Below, one piece after another: positions 1-5,618 of a DNA stretch of 5,618 bases. Position 1 is the stretch's first letter. Every line of letters begins with the position of its first letter. The translations under genes and the position numbers were made by a program. The stretch is from Cytophagales bacterium (GTDB lineage Bacteria; Bacteroidota; Bacteroidia; Cytophagales; Cyclobacteriaceae): positions 1 to 5,618 of the forward strand of contig JAJCYL010000335.1 in assembly GCA_029262955.1 (NCBI GenBank). Reading direction: 5' to 3'. The notes beneath the pieces were generated by a model. It saw only the letters and a program-made list of their open reading frames with translations, was not told where the DNA came from and made no database searches.

Positions 1-3000
1 CTGGTGTTCGATAGTTTCGGTAGTTGTTTCCGGAACTCTAATAGTTAATCTACTGCCCTCAATTACCTTGACCGAGGCTTCAATTTCGGGTTTCTTTGCA
101 TTACCCTTAATCTTCAAAGTGCTACTTACATACATCTGACCAAAAAATAATTCATCCTTTGTATCACTTGATTTCGTATCTAAAAGCTGGAATTTATTGG
201 TGGTCAGATTAAGGTCAAAATGATACGCTTCCAAATCATTAGATCCAACAAATCCGTTGATTATAGCTGTATTATTCTGAGCGTCATGTATGGTGAAGTT
301 ATCAAACCTGATCTGGTCATTTTGAAATCTCAAAGTCTGCTGGTCGATTTGAAAGTAGGAACCAAGATAGGCAGTATTGAAGGCGGTATTTTCAAAGGTT
401 ATCTGACCCTTAATGGACGGTTTTTTAATTGGTCCAACGATGTCAATATCCCCAGTGAGTTGCCCTTTTAGGTTTTGTATCTGTCCGTCTGAATGAGCCT
501 CCAAAGATGATAAATCGAAGTTTTTAAGGTCTAATCTCAAATCAATCAGGCCCGAATCTGAGAGATAATACCCCTCACCGCTGATTGAATTCACATCTCC
601 TTCAATCCAAAGAATAACATCATACCGACTATTAATCTCATTGTTGACTTTAAGGCCAACCGTCCCAATTGTGTTACCACCATAGGCAAACTCAGTGACT
701 GTGATATCCGAAAGAAATGCAAAATTGGTCCAAGGCTCTGTGAGTATGACCTCTCCATCTATCACGCCACTATATGGAGTTTTTGACAAGTCAAAAAGTT
801 GGGAAACTGCACCTAAGTTAAATTGTTTGAATACCAGGTGTATCGGCTCATTAAATTTCTCTCCTTCACTGAAAATATGGATTGATTCGTTATTCCGACT
901 TAATTCCAGGTTTTGCACTTTATAACCATTACCGCTAAACAATAGCCGGTTGGTGGTATCAATATTCCATGTTTCGTAACCCAAAATCAAAGAATCGGAT
1001 TTAATATTTACCACAAGTGTTGAATCTACATAGCGGAAATCAGAAGTTACTTGGAAAGGCTTCAGCTTTTGATCATCAATCAAACTGACAGTGGTGGTCA
1101 GTAGATCACTCTCAATCTTCCCTAGTAAAGCAATAGCGTGAGAATTAAAGTCTCCCACGATCAGTTGATTAAGGTAAGCTGAAAAATCCAAGTCGGTTGA
1201 ATCAGCCGCAACATTGACACTTAAGGAATCTATTTCCAGGTCCTGATATATAACTCTGGGAATATCTATATCAAGGTTCAGTTGTCGCTTCTCTCCATCA
1301 AAATCGCCTGTTAAGCTATTCATCTTAAGTTCCTTCAAGTCGGGAACTAGCAGATTCTTTAAAATGTCAGTATCCAAATGTGAAATAGAGAAATCAAATC
1401 TATAACCCGCTGTGTCTCCGGTTAAAGAATGGTTCGAAATTAGACTGGGTAAAATCTCAGTTCTTATAACTTTTTCGAAAATTGGAAGGGCAAAATTAGC
1501 ATCAAAATGAGCCCTGGTAAACGGAGCATTGATATCGAGATATGTGGATGACTTACCCAAACTGACCTGCACTTGAAAAGGACTCAGTTGGTATACTATT
1601 CCCTTTTTGGAGACATTAAAATTTTCTGACTTTGTTGTAACCTTGAGACTATCCAGATCAGATCCTGAGATTTCAAATGAAATCGTACCTTCTGGCTGTA
1701 TGTCCTCCAAAAACCAACCCAAATTCTGAAACTGGGTTTTCCTGATATCGAAGCCCAACTTCGTACGAAGCAACGATCCATTCAGATCAAAACTCCCGGC
1801 AAGAACGAAAAGCAGGTTTGGGTCATCTACCTTGAGAACAAATTCACCTGACTTATTTTCGTAGTCACCACACAGGGATATATCATGATAACAGTAATTG
1901 AACAGCTCCACTTGAGATACAAGGCCCTCCCCTCGCACACTTAATGTTTCAGGATTGTCATATGTTCCATTCAAAGATAATTCCAAGTCAATTGTTCCCA
2001 GATCCGGTTCGTCTATAATATGCCCTATATCTAGTCCTTTAGCGATAGCAGTGATATCAAAGAACTCCCCAAGGTTGACCAGGTGTAACCCTGCTATTAT
2101 CTCTCCTTCACTCGATTTCAAACTAGTTTCTGCCTCTAGGTCAGAAATATTGCCTTTAAATTCCGCTAGTAATCTCAGGTTATCAGGTACTCGGAAACCC
2201 GCCACAACATCAGGATAGTAATTGATGGCCCGCCTGATAAAAGCGTCGGAGATGTCTGTTTTTAAATCGAATTGGATAGAATCAGGATTAAGCAGGTTTT
2301 CGACAGTACCTGATAATTCGACAACTGGCATTTCTTCCTGTTGTAGATTGAGATGAGAAATTGAAAGATCTCCAAAGGTGCCGATAAGGTTTCCCTGAAA
2401 AGTGAGATCCTCAAAAATTTGAAGTGGAAAATTGACACTGTCAATCAAAGGGAAGAAATATCTCAAGTCCTGACTGCCAACTTCAACCTGCTTTAATGAG
2501 CCTTCTATAGAGGTTTTGTCAGAAAACTCCATAAACTCTTCAGCGGAAGGGAAAGAAAGATTTAAATCGCTATGCAGGATTGAATGGTCGGTGATTAAAC
2601 GCCACTCTCTGATCTGTATGGACTCCTCACCCACAGCTATAGACCCACTGAGTTCCCTTAAATGAAATTTGTCACTCTCACTTCCTCGTGCTGCGCTTAT
2701 TTTACCCCTAATGGACTCATTATCAAAGTAGAAAGAATCTACTTGCGTTGTGAAATTTGTGATATTCACATGGCCAGGGTTAAAACCGCCTACTGTCTTA
2801 GGATGATTCTCCTGTTCATATGTTGCGTCAATCTTATCCAGCGATATATTGTCACAGTAGATCTTCCAATCTAGCTGTGTTGAATCCTTTTGGGTTCGAT
2901 GGTTATCCGGGACTGGCTCTTTTGCAAAATTTTTGTATCGAATATTTGCCGAGGATAATCCAACCTTTTCCAGATACACCAAAGATTCATCAAAATCAAT

Positions 3001-3714
3001 TGATTTCAATGAAACTACATTGTGGTCAACCTTTAAGAAAAGAGTTTCCCGAGGTGACGTCAATTGGGCAGTTGCACCTTGTATATCCAATTCAGAGGAT
3101 TGAAAAATCTGTTTTGAGAGATCATAACCTGTGGTGGTTAATTCTAATCTTCTAATCTGACTAAGCAAGATGGTGCTGTCCGAAAAGTCTTCAACCTGAA
3201 GCCTGGTTTTATTAAGTATAAGTTGATCCAATCCAAGCCTCCATTCCGCTGATGATGTACCACGCTCATTTGTATCCTGATCATCTCGGAAGGCCTCCAG
3301 GATGAAGCTATAATTATAAAGTGAGTCTCCTTGCAGTCTTTTAGCTTTAACATCCAAACCATTGATTTCTAAATAATTAATATCAATTTGATAACGGTAA
3401 AGCGCCAACAAATCGATATCCACATCCAGGTTTTCAAAGTAAATGAGGGTATCCTGATGTTGATCTTCCAGGTAAAACCGATTTAGAGCTATTGTTTTGG
3501 GGAAGGATAATTGGATTTGTCCGATACGGACATTCGTCTCAAGTTTTTGGCTCAGGTAATTCTCGGCATAATCAATTAGGTATCTCTGAATGTATGGCAG
3601 CTGGATTGCAATATAAAAGACCATAAATAAGATCAACAGACTTCCCAAAAACCACATGGTAGTCTTCAACAAGAGACTGAGAAACTTTTTAAATACGCTA
3701 TTTGATTTTCTCAC
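1..3714 (-). CDS. tamB: TamB-like translocation/assembly module protein (AsmA/DUF490 superfamily), C-terminus outside window
   Basis: I translated the minus strand from GTG at 3714 down to base 1: 1238 codons with no stop, so the gene continues beyond the left edge. Residues 2-19 are basic (Arg2, Lys3, Lys9, Lys10, Lys17), followed by one hydrophobic anchor at about 20-40 ending in QLPYIQ, a TamB-style signal anchor. The rest is long, cysteine-poor and almost wholly beta-rich, with recurring G-x-hydrophobic-x-G/NP turns, for example around residues 468-488, 580-594 and 1094-1104 (GPIKKPSIKGQ). The segment at about 1186-1230 (FFGQMYVSSTLKIKG and onward) resembles the stretch just before the C-terminal DUF490 domain of Bacteroidota TamB. 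That domain would lie outside the window. In the family, the protein is anchored in the inner membrane and crosses the periplasm as a lipid-binding beta groove. It works with an Omp85 partner (TamA/TamL) in outer-membrane protein assembly or phospholipid transport. No partner gene is visible here. A generic AsmA-like protein is the main alternative. Confidence 0.88.
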   Translation of the reverse strand, partial: MRKSNSVFKKFLSLLLKTTMWFLGSLLILFMVFYIAIQLPYIQRYLIDYAENYLSQKLETNVRIGQIQLSFPKTIALNRFYLEDQHQDTLIYFENLDVDIDLLALYRYQIDINYLEINGLDVKAKRLQGDSLYNYSFILEAFRDDQDTNERGTSSAEWRLGLDQLILNKTRLQVEDFSDSTILLSQIRRLELTTTGYDLSKQIFQSSELDIQGATAQLTSPRETLFLKVDHNVVSLKSIDFDESLVYLEKVGLSSANIRYKNFAKEPVPDNHRTQKDSTQLDWKIYCDNISLDKIDATYEQENHPKTVGGFNPGHVNITNFTTQVDSFYFDNESIRGKISAARGSESDKFHLRELSGSIAVGEESIQIREWRLITDHSILHSDLNLSFPSAEEFMEFSDKTSIEGSLKQVEVGSQDLRYFFPLIDSVNFPLQIFEDLTFQGNLIGTFGDLSISHLNLQQEEMPVVELSGTVENLLNPDSIQFDLKTDISDAFIRRAINYYPDVVAGFRVPDNLRLLAEFKGNISDLEAETSLKSSEGEIIAGLHLVNLGEFFDITAIAKGLDIGHIIDEPDLGTIDLELSLNGTYDNPETLSVRGEGLVSQVELFNYCYHDISLCGDYENKSGEFVLKVDDPNLLFVLAGSFDLNGSLLRTKLGFDIRKTQFQNLGWFLEDIQPEGTISFEISGSDLDSLKVTTKSENFNVSKKGIVYQLSPFQVQVSLGKSSTYLDINAPFTRAHFDANFALPIFEKVIRTEILPSLISNHSLTGDTAGYRFDFSISHLDTDILKNLLVPDLKELKMNSLTGDFDGEKRQLNLDIDIPRVIYQDLEIDSLSVNVAADSTDLDFSAYLNQLIVGDFNSHAIALLGKIESDLLTTTVSLIDDQKLKPFQVTSDFRYVDSTLVVNIKSDSLILGYETWNIDTTNRLLFSGNGYKVQNLELSRNNESIHIFSEGEKFNEPIHLVFKQFNLGAVSQLFDLSKTPYSGVIDGEVILTEPWTNFAFLSDITVTEFAYGGNTIGTVGLKVNNEINSRYDVILWIEGDVNSISGEGYYLSDSGLIDLRLDLKNFDLSSLEAHSDGQIQNLKGQLTGDIDIVGPIKKPSIKGQITFENTAFNTAYLGSYFQIDQQTLRFQNDQIRFDNFTIHDAQNNTAIINGFVGSNDLEAYHFDLNLTTNKFQLLDTKSSDTKDELFFGQMYVSSTLKIKGNAKKPEIEASVKVIEGSRLTIRVPETTTETIEHQ

Positions 3715-3723
3715 ACCCTCCTA
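3712..3723 (-). promoter_or_regulatory. Start region of the tamB-like gene: GTG start directly after an in-frame stop and an AGGAGG
   Basis: Read on the minus strand, this stretch is TAGGAGGGTGTG. The TAG (3723-3721) is an in-frame stop, so GTG at 3714-3712 is the most upstream start possible. AGGAGG (3722-3717) is a perfect Shine-Dalgarno core, but it ends only two bases before this GTG, which is too close for normal use. The overlapping GTG at 3716-3714 is followed at once by TGA and cannot be the start. Downstream options are TTG at codons 15 and 16 and ATG at codon 20 (3657-3655). Starting at the ATG would remove the basic residues before the membrane anchor, which argues for the GTG. The exact start is uncertain. 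Confidence 0.5.
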
Positions 3724-3761
3724 AATGATATTTTGCTTAATTAAAGTCGCCATGGGGGGAT

Positions 3762-3808
3762 GTTAAATAGTTTGGGCAGTAAATTTTGGGCTGTAAATTA
3801 TTTTGGCA
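3762..3808. repeat. Three adjacent degenerate copies of a 14-17 base GTAAAT...TTTGGGC unit
   Basis: Starting at 3762, 3779 and 3793, the sequence reads GTTAAATAGTTTGGGCA, GTAAATTTTGGGCT and GTAAATTATTTTGGCA. All share a GT(T)AAAT head and a TTTGG(G)C tail, with spacers of different length. They lie head to tail within 47 bases, about 50-95 bases upstream of the tamB-like start. They could be operator half-sites, remnants of a slipped repeat, or simply low-complexity AT-rich DNA. No regulator can be named. Confidence 0.45.
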
Positions 3809-3858
3809 TGACGCTCTTCCATTCGCAAAAACACAAATATCATATTAAAAGGTGTGAC

Positions 3859-3893
3859 TTTGTGATATCTGATAGTCTCAATTTGTAAGTTTG
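3859..3893 (+). promoter_or_regulatory. Candidate Bacteroidota-type sigma promoter for the rightward genes
   Basis: TAAGTTTG at 3886-3893 matches the Bacteroidota -7 consensus TAnnTTTG exactly. A TTTG at 3859-3862 sits upstream with a 23-base spacer, at the upper end of the range described for TTG-N17-23-TAnnTTTG promoters. Transcription would start near 3900, giving a leader of roughly 110 bases before the ATG at 4013. The match is by eye; the -7 element is the stronger half. Confidence 0.45.
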
Positions 3894-4012
3894 CCGTTGT
3901 TTTTTAGAAAGTGCCTATCGTGAGTATTGGAGCTTTTGAATAGTAGCGCCAAGATCTAATTCCTTAAATGTGACTTTATATGAAATTCCTGTCCAAAGGT
4001 CAAAACTGATAT

Positions 4013-4801
4013 ATGACATCACTAATAAAAATATTTCTTTGTTTAAGCACTGTAATGTTGCTTGGTCACTTGGGTTATGGTCAATATAACGAAACCATAC
4101 GCTCGGCCAGACCCGGTCAGGCCGTGGGGCCGTTTACCACCGGTCAGCATGTCTTTCAGGTGCAAACCGGGCTATCTTATGGTGATTTTGAAAATAACGA
4201 TATAGACCTCTCGGGAGATAATCTGGAATATACCGCCTCCTTAAGGTATGGTTTGCTAGAGGACTTTGAGATTCGATCGGCCTTTAAGATCCGTTCGGAT
4301 GAAATCCGGCAGTCTGAAAGCACTTCTACCAAATTTGGCGGGTTCAATTTTTGGAATGTTGGCATACGCTATAATGTTGTTGATGGCAAGGGAGTGAAAC
4401 CATCCTTTGGAATCCAAACCGATGTTAAATTAACATGGGTGGATGAAGACTACGATGCTCAGGAAATAGCTCCACGGATAATGTTGATCCATGGCCAAAA
4501 ATTAACCGATAAATTGGGATTAACAACGAATTGGGCCGTCTCCTGGAATGGCAACAATAATACACCAAAGGGCAATTACGTCATTAACTTTTCATTCCCA
4601 ATAGCAGGTAAACTTGGTGGCTTCGTTGAAAATTACGGCGAAGTAGTCAGCGATGATTTTGACACCCGTTGGGATACCGGACTGGCTTACAGAGTAACTA
4701 ATGACCTACAATTAGACCTTTCTGGAGGTGCCGGTAAAAACGACGGTTTAACCGATTGGTTTATAGATGGTGGTATTTCCTGGAGGGTGAAGTTAAAATA
4801 A
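4013..4801 (+). CDS. Outer-membrane beta-barrel protein, transporter / phenol MetA-pathway-like family
   Basis: This 262-residue protein has a clear signal peptide: Lys6, a hydrophobic core at about 7-20, and a probable cut after Gly23, before Gln24. The mature start contains SARPGQAVGPF at 31-41, which resembles the conserved RPxQ...SPF segment of the family annotated 'transporter' or 'putative MetA-pathway of phenol degradation' (PF13557). After it come amphipathic strands with alternating aromatic and polar residues separated by short Asp/Asn/Gly-rich turns (46-59, 71-95 and onward to the end), as expected for a small outer-membrane barrel. The final strand (GGISWRVKLK) does not end in the classical Phe. 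The family name does not establish a substrate; phenol is not implied. ATG at 4013 is preceded by an in-frame TGA at 4007-4009. The only purine-rich stretch, AAAGGT near 3996, is weakly placed. It is the first gene of the rightward group, downstream of the candidate promoter at 3859-3893. Confidence 0.82.
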   Translation: MTSLIKIFLCLSTVMLLGHLGYGQYNETIRSARPGQAVGPFTTGQHVFQVQTGLSYGDFENNDIDLSGDNLEYTASLRYGLLEDFEIRSAFKIRSDEIRQSESTSTKFGGFNFWNVGIRYNVVDGKGVKPSFGIQTDVKLTWVDEDYDAQEIAPRIMLIHGQKLTDKLGLTTNWAVSWNGNNNTPKGNYVINFSFPIAGKLGGFVENYGEVVSDDFDTRWDTGLAYRVTNDLQLDLSGGAGKNDGLTDWFIDGGISWRVKLK

Positions 4802-4831
4802 TCGAACTACGATTGACAAACTCGCTTAATT

Positions 4832-5065
4832 ATGAAACTATTTAGAATTTTCCTCATACTCTCATTCACTCTTATAATTGTTATTTTCTCCATTCAAAAT
4901 TCAGAAGTAGTAGAAGTGAAATTTTTGGTTTGGTCTGGGGAAACTTCCCGGGCATTGCTTATGGTTTCATGTGCAGCCATTGGCTCAATATCTACAATAT
5001 TAGCACTGGTACCATTGCTTATTGGTAAGAGAAAAAGCAAACAAGTAGAAGAGACCAAAGACTAA
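4832..5065 (+). CDS. Small LapA-domain (DUF1049) inner-membrane protein
   Basis: This 77-residue protein has two predicted membrane helices, at about 3-21 and 41-64. Between them is the family's typical segment IQNSEVVEVKFLVW (21-34), followed by SRALL (39-43), the pattern of the lipopolysaccharide assembly protein A domain (PF06305). The tail is short and highly charged (GKRKSKQVEETKD, 65-77) and probably cytoplasmic. In E. coli, LapA works with LapB at the inner membrane to control LpxC stability and so LPS synthesis. LapA-domain proteins in Bacteroidota are mostly uncharacterised, so only the fold is claimed, and I give no gene symbol. It starts 30 bases after the barrel gene with no Shine-Dalgarno but an AT-rich CTTAATT before the ATG, and is probably co-transcribed. 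No LapB-like TPR or CxxC features appear in the visible part of the next gene. Confidence 0.8.
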   Translation: MKLFRIFLILSFTLIIVIFSIQNSEVVEVKFLVWSGETSRALLMVSCAAIGSISTILALVPLLIGKRKSKQVEETKD

Positions 5066-5110
5066 GAAATTACTAACTTTCCAGTATCTCATTAAAACAT
5101 CAATACTCAA

Positions 5111-5618
5111 ATGACTACAAGTGCTCAAGATTTACAGGCTAAGCTGAAAAGTAGCCTTGAACAGCATTATGTAGCTCCGATAGTGCAACAGCTTGAAAGT
5201 GAAACCTCGAAAATGCATGAAATCATTAGCGTGGTTGATTCAATCCCAAAATTAACTTCTAAAAAACAAACAGACCACAATCTTCTGGCAGACTACAAAG
5301 CCCAGTTACATGCATTAATAGATGATTCCTGGAATAGTCCTTCAGAAAAAAACTTCTCAGAGACTTACGTCGCATTAAATGATTCTCTCTTAGAAATTCT
5401 TGAAACTATAGAGACAACAAAGACTAAAGAGCAAGGCAGAAATCGCTTCTATATCACTCCTGAGGACCACTTTAGTGCTAAAATTCTAAAATCGGGTAAG
5501 AGATTGTTTTTTCACTTTAGCCGAGTCCCTACCAGATTACTGAATTTAGTCCGTAAGGAGAAACTACCTGTCACTTACTGGAATCACACAATTCCTCTAA
5601 GAAATCTGGCTAAAAGAC
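5111..5618 (+). CDS. Unrecognised protein, N-terminal 169 codons only, runs off the right edge
   Basis: The frame is open from ATG at 5111 to the window end (169 full codons plus one base). An in-frame TAA at 5093-5095 makes this the most upstream ATG; M35 is the next. There is no signal peptide and no membrane segment, so this part is likely cytoplasmic. Residues 4-45 and about 55-108 look like acidic and polar amphipathic helices with possible coiled-coil heptads, for example around DLQAKLKSSLEQ (7-18) and NDSLLEILETIETTK (90-104). The character then changes: residues 124-151 are strongly basic (GKRLFFHFSRVPTRLL, 129-144), followed by LPVTYWNHTIPLRNLAKD (152-169). I do not recognise a family. 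The basic, aromatic stretch could precede a membrane or nucleotide-binding domain lying outside the window, but that is a guess. It begins 45 bases after the LapA-domain gene in the same direction and may share its transcript. Confidence 0.75.
   Translation, partial: MTTSAQDLQAKLKSSLEQHYVAPIVQQLESETSKMHEIISVVDSIPKLTSKKQTDHNLLADYKAQLHALIDDSWNSPSEKNFSETYVALNDSLLEILETIETTKTKEQGRNRFYITPEDHFSAKILKSGKRLFFHFSRVPTRLLNLVRKEKLPVTYWNHTIPLRNLAKR

Larger units (their letters stand above)
3715..4012. other. Divergent intergenic region between the tamB-like gene and the outer-membrane barrel gene
   Basis: This 298-base AT-rich gap lies between two genes pointing away from each other, so it must hold promoters for both directions. 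On the plus strand I see one candidate promoter (3859-3893). The tamB-proximal side carries three degenerate copies of a GTAAAT...TTTGGGC unit (3762-3808). No open frame of useful length, tRNA-like fold or terminator-like hairpin followed by a T run was found by eye. No exact TAnnTTTG element was found on the minus strand for the tamB-like gene; the closest is GATATTTG at 3841-3834, which has no properly spaced upstream TTG. Confidence 0.7.

Noticed and set aside
220..3155. Several short plus-strand open frames (for example 220-471, 695-925, 1955-2218, 2662-2874, 2820-3155)
   Set aside because: All lie antisense inside the continuous 1238-codon minus-strand frame, and their translations show no recognisable domain or protein-like composition. 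They are shadows of the tamB-like gene.
1596..3362. Minus-strand open frames at 1596-1781, 2262-2444 and 3144-3362
   Set aside because: They are in a different frame from the tamB-like gene on the same strand and fully contained in it; no independent support.
3834..3841. Minus-strand GATATTTG as the -7 promoter element of the tamB-like gene
   Set aside because: It misses the first T of TAnnTTTG, and the nearest upstream minus-strand TTG (3881-3879) is 37 bases away, too far for the consensus spacing.
3853..3865. TGTGA-CTT-TGTGA as a CRP-like binding site
   Set aside because: CRP sites are inverted repeats (TGTGA-N6-TCACA). These are two direct half-sites with no TCACA partner, and the lineage does not use E. 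coli-type CRP sites reliably.
4177..4365. Minus-strand open frame of 62 codons
   Set aside because: It is antisense to the barrel gene, whose signal peptide and strand pattern are clear. No domain or start signal supports the antisense frame.
4802..4831. Terminator between the barrel gene and the LapA-domain gene
   Set aside because: The 30-base gap has no GC-rich inverted repeat and no T run.

Overview
The window looks like a piece of chromosome from a Bacteroidota bacterium, probably a marine or free-living relative of the Cytophagales/Flavobacteriia. Reasons: moderately AT-rich DNA, AT-rich start regions that mostly lack Shine-Dalgarno sequences, a TAnnTTTG-type -7 promoter element in the one large intergenic gap, a signal peptide that appears to be cut just before Gln, and protein families in their Bacteroidota-like form. 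The assignment is inferred from these traits and not from a marker gene.

Layout: two-thirds of the window (1-3714, minus strand) is one uninterrupted reading frame of 1238 codons that runs off the left edge. It is the N-terminal and central part of a TamB-like (AsmA/DUF490 superfamily) envelope protein. A 298-base intergenic region (3715-4012) separates it from a divergent plus-strand group. That gap holds a candidate promoter for the rightward genes and a small cluster of degenerate repeats. To its right are a 262-residue outer-membrane beta-barrel of the 'MetA-pathway of phenol degradation'/transporter type (4013-4801), a 77-residue LapA-domain inner-membrane protein (4832-5065), and the first 169 codons of a protein I do not recognise (5111 to the right edge). 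The three rightward genes are 30 and 45 bases apart with no visible terminator, so they may be one transcript.

Taken together, the three recognisable genes are all cell-envelope genes: a periplasm-spanning lipid-transport or outer-membrane-assembly factor, an outer-membrane barrel, and a small inner-membrane protein of the LPS-assembly-protein-A fold. A shared envelope role is an inference from neighbourhood only.

No mobile elements, CRISPR arrays, tRNAs or rRNAs were seen, and there is no clear evidence of a new biological system. The least explained items are the truncated protein at the right edge and the repeat-bearing intergenic region.
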